Positions 16,665-26,150 of a DNA stretch of 64,000 nt are shown here, piece after piece (position 1 is the first letter of the stretch; each line of letters begins with the position of its first letter). The DNA comes from Bacteroidales bacterium (GTDB taxonomy: Bacteria > Bacteroidota > Bacteroidia > Bacteroidales > BM520): assembly GCA_016285515.1 (NCBI GenBank), contig JAEEQW010000010.1, positions 22,605 to 86,604 on the forward strand. Direction: 5' to 3'. Position numbers and translations under genes: made by a program. The notes under the pieces are model-generated. The model made no database searches. It saw only the letters and a program-made list of their open reading frames with translations, and was not told where the DNA came from.

Positions 16665-17564
16665 ATGATAAAAAAATTAGATGATCTTTTTGATGAATTG
16701 AAATCACGTCCTACCAAGAGAATTATAGGAGCATATGCTTGTGACTCTCATACTATTGGGGCAATTTATAACGCGGTAAAAAAAGGTATCGTAAGTGCAA
16801 CGCTTGTTGGCGATGAGAAAAAAATTGCCGATGTTTGTAAAAGTGAAAATATTGACATTTCGTTGTTTGACATTGTAAATGAGCCTGTTGACACAAAGGC
16901 TGCAACAAAGGCTGTCGATATGATAAACAAGGGTGAGGGTGATATTTTGATGAAAGGCACGCTGAGTACCGACAGATATATGAGAGCTATTCTCAACAAG
17001 GAAAACGGGCTTGTTCCACCTAAGGCTGTGCTTAGCCATGTAACGGTTATCGAGAATCCGGCATACCATAAACTCCTCATAGTGGGTGATGTCGCTGTGA
17101 TTCCGGCTCCGGACCTTGACCAGAAGATAGCTATAACCAATTATCTTATTCGTACAGCTCATGCTCTCGGCATTGACAAGCCTAAGGTGGCAGCCATTGC
17201 TGCAACTGAACAGATGCTGCCAAAAATGCCGGCTTGCGTTGATGCCGCTATCATTTCAAAGATGTCAGACAGAGGTCAGATAAAGGGAGCCATCGTTGAT
17301 GGACCTTTGGCTTTCGATGTGGCTATCGACAAGGAAAGTGCTGAGATAAAGGGTGTTCAGAGCCCTGTTGCAGGCGATGCCGACTGTCTGCTGTTCCCGA
17401 ACATCGAGACAGGCAATGTCTTCTACAAGACAAGCACAAAGTTATGCAAGGCTGAACTGGGTGCATTTGTGGCAGGTGCAAAATGCCCGTGTATCCTATC
17501 ATCACGTGGAGATACAGTCAACACTAAATTATATTCAATTGCAATAGCTGCAATGCTCGCATAA
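16665..17564 (+). CDS. ptb: Phosphate butyryltransferase (first of two)
   Basis: 299 residues, full length for the phosphate acetyl/butyryltransferase family. It exchanges CoA of butyryl-CoA for phosphate to give butyryl phosphate. Family signatures: DILMKGTLSTDRYMRAIL near 93-110, PKAVLSHVTVIE, YHKLLIVGD and PAPDLDQKIAI near 146-156. It overlaps the next gene by one base (TAATGG). Two Ptb-like genes followed by butyrate kinase form a compact operon. The two may be homomeric enzymes of different acyl preference or subunits of one enzyme. Bifunctional activity with acetyl-CoA cannot be excluded. Confidence 0.93.
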   Translation: MIKKLDDLFDELKSRPTKRIIGAYACDSHTIGAIYNAVKKGIVSATLVGDEKKIADVCKSENIDISLFDIVNEPVDTKAATKAVDMINKGEGDILMKGTLSTDRYMRAILNKENGLVPPKAVLSHVTVIENPAYHKLLIVGDVAVIPAPDLDQKIAITNYLIRTAHALGIDKPKVAAIAATEQMLPKMPACVDAAIISKMSDRGQIKGAIVDGPLAFDVAIDKESAEIKGVQSPVAGDADCLLFPNIETGNVFYKTSTKLCKAELGAFVAGAKCPCILSSRGDTVNTKLYSIAIAAMLA

Positions 17565-18481
17565 TGGAACCTATCAGATCTTTAACGGAACTGACTGACT
17601 TTCTCAAAAGTAAGAATCAGAAATTTAAGATAGCAGTGGCGTGCGGGCATGACTCAAATACGATTCATGCCCTGCATGAGGCTGCAAATCAGGGATTTGT
17701 ACATCCAATTCTCGTTGGAGACGAACAACAGATTAACGATATTGTGAAAGCTGATGGCCTCAACGGTAACCTCTTTGAAACAATAAATGAGAAAAGTGAT
17801 TCCAAAGCTATGGACATTGCTCTGTCAATGGTGAAAAACGATGAGGCTGACATTCTGATGAAAGGTCTTATCGGTACCGACAAATTTCTTCATGCTGTCC
17901 TTAACAAGGAAAAAGGCCTGATGAAACCAAAGGCAGTGTTGAGTTATGTCTGTGCCATAGAGGTCCCGAAATATCATAAGCTGTTGTTTATAAGCGATAC
18001 TGCTGTAATTCCTTTCCCCGATCTTGACCAGAAGATTGCCATGTTGAAATATGCTGTGAAAATGGCTAACCGTTTTGGTATCAATCGTCCGAAAGTGGCT
18101 TTGATAGGAGCTTCAGAGAAGGTGAGCAAGGGAATTTCTGATTCACAGGACTATGCAATAATGTGCAAGATGGTTCAACGCGGACAGTTGCCAGACTGCA
18201 TCATTGACGGTCCGCTTGATATCTTTCTCGCATGTGATAGGAACAGCGTTGAAATCAAGGGCGTTGACACACCGATAAACGGTGATGCCGACATTCTTCT
18301 GTTTCCCAACCTTGAGGCTTGTAACAGTTTCTACAAAGGGCTCATGCTTTTCGCAGACGGTGAACTTGGCGGTCTGATTCAGGGTACCGAAAAACCTGTG
18401 GTCGTAATGTCACGCAGCGAAAGCGAAAAATCAAAATATTATTGTATAGAAATGGCATGTATTGAATGCCTGAATAGTTAG
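17564..18481 (+). CDS. ptb: Phosphate butyryltransferase paralogue (second of two)
   Basis: 305 residues, same family and full length. It shares DILMKG, NKEKGLMKPKAVLS, YHKLLF and FPDLDQKIAM with its neighbour but is clearly diverged elsewhere, for example SHTIGAIY in the first and SNTIHALH here, so the duplication is old. It starts on the last base of the first copy and ends 24 bp before butyrate kinase. Retention of both copies with all visible motifs suggests that both are used. Confidence 0.92.
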   Translation: MEPIRSLTELTDFLKSKNQKFKIAVACGHDSNTIHALHEAANQGFVHPILVGDEQQINDIVKADGLNGNLFETINEKSDSKAMDIALSMVKNDEADILMKGLIGTDKFLHAVLNKEKGLMKPKAVLSYVCAIEVPKYHKLLFISDTAVIPFPDLDQKIAMLKYAVKMANRFGINRPKVALIGASEKVSKGISDSQDYAIMCKMVQRGQLPDCIIDGPLDIFLACDRNSVEIKGVDTPINGDADILLFPNLEACNSFYKGLMLFADGELGGLIQGTEKPVVVMSRSESEKSKYYCIEMACIECLNS

Positions 18482-18505
18482 TAACCAATATTTCAGATAA
18501 TAACT

Positions 18506-19591
18506 ATGTTTAGAATTTTAGCAATAAACCCCGGGTCAACATCAACAAAGATTGCCGTATATGATGATGACAAGGAAATATTCATAAAAACACTCAGACA
18601 CTCTTCTGAGGAAATATCCAAATATGAAAGAGTAACCGATCAGTTTAATTTTAGAAAGAAACTTATCGTAAGTGAAATTGAAAAAGCCGGAATACCTGTG
18701 GATTCGCTCAATATGATAGTCGGACGCGGCGGATTGATCAAACCTATCCCAAGTGGTGTCTATGAGGTGAGCGATGACCTCAAGGATGACCTGCTGACTT
18801 GCCGTCAGGGTGAACACGCAAGCAACCTTGGCGGACTTATAGCAGATGAAATAGCAGATGATATCAACATCAAACATGGCAACGAAGATGTGAAAGCTGT
18901 TATTGTTGACCCAGTCGTTGTCGATGAACTACAGGATGTGGCAAGGATTTCCGGTCACCCGCTTTTCGAAAGGAAGTCAATATTCCACGCACTGAACCAG
19001 AAGGCAATAGGTCGTCAGCATGCAAAGAAACTCGGTAAAAAATACGAAGACCTCAACCTTATCATAGCACACATGGGTGGTGGCATTTCCATCGGCGCAC
19101 ACTGCAAAGGCAAGGTCATTGATGTCAATAATGCTCTCGATGGCGAAGGCCCGTTCACACCGGAACGTTCAGGCACATTGCCTGCCGGACAACTTGTAAA
19201 ACTCTGTTTCAGCGGTGAATACACCCAGAAAGAAATACAGACATTTATTAAAGGCAAAGGCGGACTTGTTGGTCATATTGGTACCAATAGCGCTCTTGAA
19301 CTTGATGAAAGAGCAGACAAAGGTGATGAAAAATGCAGGCTGATAAGAGATGCAATGTCATATCAGGTCGGCAAAACCATCGGAGAAATGGCAACAGTCC
19401 TCAAGGGAGATGTTGACGGCATTCTTATAACCGGCGGTATTGCATATTCAAAATATATTGTGAACTACATTGCTGATATGGTAAAGTTCATAGCACCTGT
19501 AACCGCTTATCCTGGCGAAGACGAAATGGGCGCTCTTGCTTCAAATGCGCTTATGGTTCATTACGGTGAACTCAAGTTGCAGACATATTAA
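18506..19591 (+). CDS. buk: Butyrate kinase
   Basis: 361 residues, normal size. Acetokinase/ASKHA fold: N-terminal NPGSTSTK at 8-15, MGGGISIGAH near 189-198, and an adenosine-site segment ILITGGIAYSK near 310-320. It makes ATP and butyrate from butyryl phosphate in the cytoplasm. Together with the two Ptb genes it gives the energy-yielding end of a butyrate pathway; the genes that make butyryl-CoA are not in the window. A branched-chain acyl kinase role is the alternative for this family. Confidence 0.95.
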   Translation: MFRILAINPGSTSTKIAVYDDDKEIFIKTLRHSSEEISKYERVTDQFNFRKKLIVSEIEKAGIPVDSLNMIVGRGGLIKPIPSGVYEVSDDLKDDLLTCRQGEHASNLGGLIADEIADDINIKHGNEDVKAVIVDPVVVDELQDVARISGHPLFERKSIFHALNQKAIGRQHAKKLGKKYEDLNLIIAHMGGGISIGAHCKGKVIDVNNALDGEGPFTPERSGTLPAGQLVKLCFSGEYTQKEIQTFIKGKGGLVGHIGTNSALELDERADKGDEKCRLIRDAMSYQVGKTIGEMATVLKGDVDGILITGGIAYSKYIVNYIADMVKFIAPVTAYPGEDEMGALASNALMVHYGELKLQTY

Positions 19592-19663
19592 TGTTTTTTA
19601 ATATATATATATCAGAATATTTACGAACTTTGCAAGTTAGGTTTAAATAATTAAAAGAAAAGT

Positions 19664-20929
19664 TTGAAGAGTTTTAAACTGTTGATATTGTTGTTATTGG
19701 TGACAGCTGGTCTGCATGTGAAAGGGCAGACCAGTTATTCACCGTATTCGAATTTCGGACTTGGGAATATTTCAGGTCCGACGAATGCTGCATTAAGGTC
19801 TCTTGGAGGCTGCTCCGCTGCTTTCAGAGATTATATGGTGATTAATACCGACAATCCGGCGTCATATACTGCCTTTGATACTTTGTCGTTTGTCCTGGAT
19901 GCAGGTATATCAATAGATTCGAGAACTTTTTTTTCCGTCAGGGAACAGTCATCTTATACCTACGGCGGATTGAACAATGTTAATGTTGGATTCCCTATTT
20001 GCAAGTTCATTAAGGCGAGCGCTGGATTGGTCCCGTTTTCCGAACTCGGTTATTCCATAACCCAGACGGTGACGGATACTTTAATAGGCGAAATGAAACT
20101 CGGTTATGTGGGTAAAGGCGGTCTCAGCAATGCATATTTCGGATTAGGCATAGAGATAGGTCCTGTGTCTATAGGTGCAAACGCATCCTACATATTTGGA
20201 AATCTTGTCAGAAGCCATTCTCTTCTTTATCCAGATTCAACATATTTCTTTTGCGTCAAACAGCTTGATGAGTTGAATGTCAGCTCTTTTTACACTAATG
20301 CCGGTATTCAGTACAATGCAAAGCTTTCCACTTCGATGTCACTGTGTCTCGGTGCGACTTATGCTCCTACGATGAAACTCAATTCAACTGAGTATAAGGC
20401 TGCATATACATATACTGAAACAAACAACATCGAAGTGCTTCGAGATACGGTTTCACTGTACAGAGGCAACGGCGGGGTGGTGTTACCTATGAAGATAGGT
20501 GGAGGCTTTATGCTCAAGAAACTTAACTCTTTTAAAATCCTCGGTAACTTCGAATGGCAGCAATGGTCCAAATTCCAGGCATACGGAATTGATGCCGGCA
20601 CATATAATGATTCTTACAAGATAGCACTTGGCTATGAGCATTCTCCACGTAGTTCGTCAGTGTCGAGCTATTTCAAATGGATAAAGTACAGAATGGGAGC
20701 TCATTTCGAAAAATGCTTCTATACCGTCGATGGGAACAACATAAATCAGTTTGGCGTGACAGTAGGGGCATGTTTCCCTATAATTCGCTCAGCATCAACG
20801 GTTAACCTTTCAATTGATGTGGGTAACCGTGGAAAAAGAAGCGGAAAAATGATACAAGAAACTTACATTAAGGCTACTTTGGCATTTTCTTTGTATGATA
20901 CTTGGTTTTATAGAGTGAAGTATAAATAA
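19664..20929 (+). CDS. FadL/OmpP1-like outer-membrane barrel protein
   Basis: 421 residues with TTG start at 19664, the first codon of the signal peptide KSFKLLILLLLVTAGLHVKGQ. A purine-rich AAAAGAAAAG lies just before it. The mature N-terminus has YSPYSNFGLGNISGPTNAALRSLGG, a hatch-like opening shared by Bacteroidota FadL/OmpP1-type proteins, and the remainder alternates like a long beta barrel. Position before a TPR protein and LptC suggests an envelope-biogenesis operon. Transport substrate unknown. The sequence just upstream has ACTTTGC but no full TAnnTTTG. Confidence 0.82.
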   Translation: MKSFKLLILLLLVTAGLHVKGQTSYSPYSNFGLGNISGPTNAALRSLGGCSAAFRDYMVINTDNPASYTAFDTLSFVLDAGISIDSRTFFSVREQSSYTYGGLNNVNVGFPICKFIKASAGLVPFSELGYSITQTVTDTLIGEMKLGYVGKGGLSNAYFGLGIEIGPVSIGANASYIFGNLVRSHSLLYPDSTYFFCVKQLDELNVSSFYTNAGIQYNAKLSTSMSLCLGATYAPTMKLNSTEYKAAYTYTETNNIEVLRDTVSLYRGNGGVVLPMKIGGGFMLKKLNSFKILGNFEWQQWSKFQAYGIDAGTYNDSYKIALGYEHSPRSSSVSSYFKWIKYRMGAHFEKCFYTVDGNNINQFGVTVGACFPIIRSASTVNLSIDVGNRGKRSGKMIQETYIKATLAFSLYDTWFYRVKYK

Positions 20930-20944
20930 AATTCAATATTCAAA

Positions 20945-22282
20945 ATGAAAACGAAACTTTTAATATCGATTTTAGCTTTGGTTCCTTTTATCTCAATGGG
21001 ACAAGTTAATGACAGTATCAAGGCTTTACCTAAATACGGTAATGACAGTGTTACCTGCGTTACTAACCTATCTCTTTACAGAGAGGCTTTCAAACAGTGG
21101 AAGGATGGCAAGTTCCCGGCAGGAGGTTTCGACCAGTCTTACCATTATTGGAAATGGGTTTATGAAAATGGTCCAAAGGCTTCTCTGAACACATACGTTG
21201 ACGGTGTCACAATTATGGCAAATTATGCCAAAAATGCCGCTACAGCAGAGGAGGCAGAAGCTTATATCGATACCATAATGCAGATATACGACAAACGTGC
21301 GATGTATATGGGTAAAGAAGGCTATGTCCTCGGCAGAAAAGGTCTTGATTATATGAAATACAGACCTAAAGAGTTGAAGAACATATATGACATTCTTGAC
21401 CGGTCAGTCGCACTTGAGAAGAATAACTCTTCCGATGCTGTCCTTGACGCTCTCTTCAAAGTATCAATACAGATGTATCAGGAAGGACTGGCAGAAAAGT
21501 CTGTAATAATCGACAACTATGACAGAATTAGTGAAATAATAGAATATAATGTAAAGAACAACACAAAGGAAAAGGATAAATATCTCAACCTTCGTGAAGG
21601 TATTGAAGGCAATTTTGAGCCTTATGCATCTTGCGAAAACCTCATTCCTATCTATGAAAAGAAATTCAATGAAACTCCTGAAGACATAGATCTTCTCAAG
21701 AAGATTTCCTATATGCTGGATAAGAAAGGCTGCACTTCCGACAAACTCTTCGAAAAAGTTTCAATTCAGTATCATAAACTCAACCCTTCTCCTGAGTCTG
21801 CATTCATGCTTGGTAAACTTATGCTGAAAAATGAGGATTATGATAAGGCAATTGTTTATCTCCTTGAATCTCTTGGCATGGAAGATGACGCTAAGAAATA
21901 CACGGCATGCACTATTCTTGCTCACTGCTATCAGCAGAAAAACAATTTCCCTGAAGCTCGCAACTATGCTCTTAAGGCTGCTTCATTCGACCCTTCAAAG
22001 GGTGAGCCTTATATTCTGATTGGCCAGCTCTATGCAATGAGCAACAACAGCTGCAACGATCCGAAACTTCCAGGTGCAGTTTTCTGGGTGGCAGTTGATA
22101 TGTTTGAAAAGGCTAAACAGGTTGACAGCTCCGTTGCCAGTGAAGCTAATGCACTTATCAGAGATTATTCACGCTACTTCCCGTCAATGGACAAGATATT
22201 CTTCAACAGTCTGCAGGAAGGTGACACCTACACAGTAGGCTGCTGGATTAACAGGACTACTAAGATTAGAGCAGCAAAGTAA
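20945..22282 (+). CDS. Exported tetratricopeptide-repeat protein
   Basis: 445 residues. The signal peptide is about 1-19 (ending SMGQ). The body is alpha-helical, with TPR-like units best seen near 280-360 (AFMLGKLMLKNEDYDKAIVY and ARNYALKAASFDPSKGEPYI). It is presumably periplasmic and used for protein-protein contacts. It lies 15 bp after the FadL-like gene and one base before lptC, so it is likely to work with envelope assembly; no enzymatic motif is seen. Confidence 0.85.
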   Translation: MKTKLLISILALVPFISMGQVNDSIKALPKYGNDSVTCVTNLSLYREAFKQWKDGKFPAGGFDQSYHYWKWVYENGPKASLNTYVDGVTIMANYAKNAATAEEAEAYIDTIMQIYDKRAMYMGKEGYVLGRKGLDYMKYRPKELKNIYDILDRSVALEKNNSSDAVLDALFKVSIQMYQEGLAEKSVIIDNYDRISEIIEYNVKNNTKEKDKYLNLREGIEGNFEPYASCENLIPIYEKKFNETPEDIDLLKKISYMLDKKGCTSDKLFEKVSIQYHKLNPSPESAFMLGKLMLKNEDYDKAIVYLLESLGMEDDAKKYTACTILAHCYQQKNNFPEARNYALKAASFDPSKGEPYILIGQLYAMSNNSCNDPKLPGAVFWVAVDMFEKAKQVDSSVASEANALIRDYSRYFPSMDKIFFNSLQEGDTYTVGCWINRTTKIRAAK

Positions 22283-22283
22283 C

Positions 22284-22871
22284 ATGAAATACTTAAACAA
22301 GCGCAGATGGTATTACAGCTGTCTGCGCTTTTGTTGTTTATTGAATATTGTAATTGTTTTGTTATCATCATGTTCTGATAGCGAAAAAAATGGTGTGTCC
22401 GTTATTGGACCTTATTCTGATTCCATACCTGAAGAGGTATTCCACAACGTGGAGATGAAGTACAGCGAACAGGGCAGAATCATTTTTGTTATTATTGGCA
22501 ATGATGTTGAGAGCTACTTGAATCAGGATAAACTGGTGTTTGAAAATGGCATGAAAGTGAATTTCTTTGAACGCGATATGAGCGTTAAGACTTCACTTAC
22601 AGCCGATTATGGCATCAATGTCGAAAGCAAAAAAATAGTGGAGGTACGTGGTAATGTGATTCTCACCAATCATCAGTCGGGTGAAACTCTTTATACTCAA
22701 CACCTGCGTTGGGAACAGAACAAAAAGATGATATTTTCCGATACGCCTGTGAAAATAGTGACACCTGACCAGACAATTTATGGCGCCGGCGGCATGGAAG
22801 CGGACGAGACGTTCGACCATTGGACTATATTACAACCTTCGGGAAATTTTAAAATAGACGAAAATGAATAA
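22284..22871 (+). CDS. lptC: LPS-export ABC transporter periplasmic component LptC
   Basis: 195 residues. The N-terminal hydrophobic stretch ends in LLSSC near 31, a lipobox-like site, so it may be a lipoprotein instead of a membrane-anchored LptC. The body is a run of beta strands with the LptC/OstA pattern: MSVKTSLTADYGINVESKKIVEVRGNV, then a TLYTQHLRWEQ-like segment and the PVKIVTPDQTIYGAGGMEAD motif. In the Lpt bridge it passes LPS from LptBFG to LptA. Overlaps the next gene by 8 bp. Confidence 0.88.
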   Translation: MKYLNKRRWYYSCLRFCCLLNIVIVLLSSCSDSEKNGVSVIGPYSDSIPEEVFHNVEMKYSEQGRIIFVIIGNDVESYLNQDKLVFENGMKVNFFERDMSVKTSLTADYGINVESKKIVEVRGNVILTNHQSGETLYTQHLRWEQNKKMIFSDTPVKIVTPDQTIYGAGGMEADETFDHWTILQPSGNFKIDENE

Positions 22872-23883
22872 TATACTATATCTGACACTTATTTCTCTGA
22901 TATGCATGTCAATGGTTGGCTGTGACAACAATTCCAAACATTCGCAAAAGCCGGTGACACATAATGAAAAACCTGCTGAAACCGTGAAGGCATTCAAAGA
23001 TTTTGACGAGGAAATGGCTTATCAGTTCGTCAAGGATCAGGTTGATTTTGGACCGCGTGTTCCAGGGTCGAAGGCCCATAAGGACTGTGCTGACTATCTG
23101 TATGGACAGCTTAGAAAATTCTGCGACACTGTTTTCGTTCAGAACTTCAAGTCACGCGTGTTTGATGGCAAGGAATTCGATGCAAAGAACATCATAGGCT
23201 CTTTCAACCTTGAGACCGGAAAGCGTCTTCTTCTCTGTGCACACTGGGATTCGCGCCCTTTTGCCGACTATGATGAAAACCCTGAAAACCATAATACACC
23301 AATAGATGGTGCCAATGACGGCGCAAGCGGAGTGGGTGTCCTGCTCGAAGTAGCCCGCCAGTTGTCGATTTCCCGCCCGAATGCTGGAGTGGATATAATA
23401 TTCCTTGATATGGAAGATTACGGACCTACGGAAGATTATAAACTCAACTCCAACACTTCCACTGAATTGTTGTGGGGACTTGGAGCGCAGTATTGGGCGA
23501 AAAATCCGCATGTCCCTGGATATGATGCTTCCTACGGCATTCTGCTCGATATGGTGGGTAACAGTAATCCGACTTTTCTGCGCGAACAGTATTCCGACTA
23601 TTTCGCGAAACGAGTTGTGGATAAAGTGTGGAAAAACGCAGCAGCTATCGGTTATGGCAATTATTTCGTCAATAAGACCGGCGGTATCGTTACCGATGAC
23701 CATGTTTTTATCAATCAGATTATGATTATACCGACCATCGACATAATACACCAGGATTTCAATTCACCGAATGGCCTGTTCCATGATAATTGGCATACAC
23801 TGAAGGATGACATCAACTGCATAGATGCCAAAAGTCTCAAAATTGTCGGGGATGTGGTACTGACAACAGTCATGAACGAATAA
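22864..23883 (+). CDS. M28-family zinc peptidase lipoprotein (glutaminyl cyclase-like)
   Basis: 339 residues. The lipoprotein signal ends SMVGC (Cys near 20). The M28 metallopeptidase fold has LLLCAHWDSRP (zinc His) near 122-132, NDGASGVGVLLEVAR with its zinc/general-base Asp near 147, and a conserved LDMEDYG near 182-188. Close relatives in Bacteroidota include glutaminyl-peptide cyclotransferases, which close N-terminal Gln to pyroglutamate on exported proteins; the family alone does not settle between cyclase and aminopeptidase. It is the last gene of the FadL-like/TPR/LptC unit. Confidence 0.9.
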   Translation: MNNILYLTLISLICMSMVGCDNNSKHSQKPVTHNEKPAETVKAFKDFDEEMAYQFVKDQVDFGPRVPGSKAHKDCADYLYGQLRKFCDTVFVQNFKSRVFDGKEFDAKNIIGSFNLETGKRLLLCAHWDSRPFADYDENPENHNTPIDGANDGASGVGVLLEVARQLSISRPNAGVDIIFLDMEDYGPTEDYKLNSNTSTELLWGLGAQYWAKNPHVPGYDASYGILLDMVGNSNPTFLREQYSDYFAKRVVDKVWKNAAAIGYGNYFVNKTGGIVTDDHVFINQIMIIPTIDIIHQDFNSPNGLFHDNWHTLKDDINCIDAKSLKIVGDVVLTTVMNE

Positions 23884-23901
23884 ATATTAAATAATACCCT
23901 T

Positions 23902-25017
23902 ATGGATACTGTAACTATAGAAGACAAGACATTCAATGTCTATATGCGGGAAGATGAAATACAGTCGGCTGTAAAGAAAGTCGCTTCTGAAATCAATGAG
24001 AGATACAAAGGGAAAAAACCGCTTTTTCTCGGTATTCTCAACGGCGCCTTTATGTTCGCCGCTGACCTTCTGAAGAATATCCACCTTGACTGTCAGATAT
24101 CTTTTGTGAAGGTTTCAAGCTATTCCGGAACCAAATCGACTGAACATATCAACCAGTTGATAGGCTTTGATATCCCTTTGACAGGAAGAGATGTCATCAT
24201 TACGGAAGACATTATCGACACAGGGCTGACTATAGAATATGTGCTGCAGCAGTTGAAGAATATGAACGTTGCAAGTGTTGCAATTGCAACGCTACTTTTT
24301 AAGCCTGCTTCCTTCAAAGGCACCTATAAGATAGATTTCATTGGAAAGTCTATACCTAATGATTTTATAATAGGGTATGGCTTTGATTACAATGGTTATG
24401 GACGTAATTATAAAAACATATATCAATTGAAAACACAATTAACAGCGTTTGCATTGACAGGCGCACCTGGTGCCGGAAAAGGTACGCAGGCAGAAATACT
24501 TAGACAGAAGTATAACATAGGTTACATCTCTACAGGAGATGCATTGAGAAGTGAAATAGCAGCAGGGACCGAACTTGGCAAACAGGTCAGTGGTCTTATC
24601 AACAACGGTCAGCTTGTCCCTGATGATGTTGTGCTGTCGATTATTGTCAACTTTATGAAAAAGGCTAAGGAATCAGGCGTTGAAAGCGTGCTGCTCGATG
24701 GATTTCCAAGGACACTGCGTCAGGCCGAAATGCTTGATGGCGTATTGAAAAAGGAAGATGTTCCTTTCGTTGGAATGATTAACATTGTGGTTGACGAACA
24801 GGTGCTTGCCGACAGGATTTCCAAAAGAGCCGAGAAAGACCACCGTGCCGACGATGACCTTGAGACTCTGAAGAAACGTCTTGATGAATATCATACCAAG
24901 ACTGTCCCTATCGTGGAATATTACCGCAGACAGAACAAGTTGTATGAAGTCAACGGAGTTGGTGCCATTGAGGACATAAATAAAGAGATCTGCAAGATAG
25001 TGGATGCGATAATTTAG
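23902..25017 (+). CDS. hpt-adk: Fusion of hypoxanthine phosphoribosyltransferase and adenylate kinase
   Basis: 371 residues in one uninterrupted frame. Residues 1-178 are an HPRT: purine-PRTase core with the PRPP loop TEDIIDTGLT at 101-110 and the SYSGT flexible-loop segment near 73-77. Residues about 181-371 are adenylate kinase: P-loop GAPGAGKGT at 187-195, STGDALR, DGFPRT, and a short LID without the zinc domain. The kinase half lacks its own start Met; the linker (NIYQLKTQL) is very short. The two reactions are purine salvage to IMP/GMP and AMP + ATP = 2 ADP. Separate genes in many relatives. Followed by obg 26 bp downstream. Confidence 0.93.
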   Translation: MDTVTIEDKTFNVYMREDEIQSAVKKVASEINERYKGKKPLFLGILNGAFMFAADLLKNIHLDCQISFVKVSSYSGTKSTEHINQLIGFDIPLTGRDVIITEDIIDTGLTIEYVLQQLKNMNVASVAIATLLFKPASFKGTYKIDFIGKSIPNDFIIGYGFDYNGYGRNYKNIYQLKTQLTAFALTGAPGAGKGTQAEILRQKYNIGYISTGDALRSEIAAGTELGKQVSGLINNGQLVPDDVVLSIIVNFMKKAKESGVESVLLDGFPRTLRQAEMLDGVLKKEDVPFVGMINIVVDEQVLADRISKRAEKDHRADDDLETLKKRLDEYHTKTVPIVEYYRRQNKLYEVNGVGAIEDINKEICKIVDAII

Positions 25018-25043
25018 TTTGTTTGTAATTTTTTGATAGCGAT

Positions 25044-26063
25044 ATGGCACAATCCAATTTCGTAGATTATGTGAAGATATTCTGTCATTCCGGCAAGGGA
25101 GGCAGCGGTTCGAAGCATTTCTTCAGGTCGAAGCACAATGCCACTGGAGGTCCGGATGGCGGTGACGGCGGTAATGGCGGAAGTATTATTGTTCGTGCCG
25201 TACCACAGAAATGGACTTTGCTTCATCTGAAATACACGAAACATATTTCGGCAGGTGACGGTGGCAACGGCGGTGAACAGTTCAGCACAGGCAAAACTGG
25301 CGAGAATGTCTATATCGATGTTCCGCTCGGAACTGTGGCAAAGGATGCTGAAACAGGCGAGTTAATGGGGGAAGTGACACAGGCTGGAGATGAGTTTGTC
25401 CTACTCAAGGGCGGACGTGGCGGAAAGGGAAACAGCTTCTTCAAATCTTCCACTATGCGTGCCCCTAAGTTTGCACAGCCTGGTGAGGAAGGCTCCGAAA
25501 AATGGATTATTCTTGAACTTAAAGTCCTCGCTGATGTCGGGCTGGTTGGATTTCCCAATGCAGGCAAATCGACATTGCTGTCTGTGGTGTCGGCAGCCAA
25601 GCCTGAAATTGCAGATTATCCGTTCACTACTCTGGTTCCGAATCTCGGCATGGTTCAATATCACGGTGAAAATTCTTTTGTTATAGCTGATATTCCAGGT
25701 ATAATCGAAGGTGCTCACGAAGGCAAAGGTCTCGGACACAGATTTTTGCGACATATCGAACGAAATTCGGTACTGCTTTTCATGGTCCCGTGTATAACCA
25801 CAAGAACTCTGTCGCAGGAATACCGCATTCTCCTCAGAGAACTTGAGAAGTTCAATCCTGAACTACTCGACAAACCGCGTCTGCTGGCTATAACAAAATG
25901 TGACCTTATCGATGAAAAACGTCAACGGGAACTGCATCGCCAGCTGCCAAGGAATGTCGATAGTATCTTCATATCCTCAGCTATGCAATACAACATTGAG
26001 ACACTGAAGGATAAACTGTGGCTCATGCTCAACAAGGACGATTTCACAAGTCTCGGACGTTAG
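25044..26063 (+). CDS. obg: GTPase Obg/CgtA
   Basis: 339 residues. The N-terminal glycine-rich Obg fold (about 1-158) is followed by the G domain: G1 GFPNAGKST at 169-177, G2-region YPFTTLVPNLG, G3 DIPGIIEGA, and G4 written TKCD. No C-terminal Obg extension is present, as is normal in this phylum. It acts on late assembly of the 50S subunit and in stress signalling. A gene order of adk then obg is common in Bacteroidales. Confidence 0.96.
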   Translation: MAQSNFVDYVKIFCHSGKGGSGSKHFFRSKHNATGGPDGGDGGNGGSIIVRAVPQKWTLLHLKYTKHISAGDGGNGGEQFSTGKTGENVYIDVPLGTVAKDAETGELMGEVTQAGDEFVLLKGGRGGKGNSFFKSSTMRAPKFAQPGEEGSEKWIILELKVLADVGLVGFPNAGKSTLLSVVSAAKPEIADYPFTTLVPNLGMVQYHGENSFVIADIPGIIEGAHEGKGLGHRFLRHIERNSVLLFMVPCITTRTLSQEYRILLRELEKFNPELLDKPRLLAITKCDLIDEKRQRELHRQLPRNVDSIFISSAMQYNIETLKDKLWLMLNKDDFTSLGR

Positions 26064-26150
26064 AGGATGCTGCTTCTGACCGACATTATGTCATAGAATG
26101 TCATGGCACGATGTTTGATGATATCTAAATAATCAATTAATACAGAAGAA

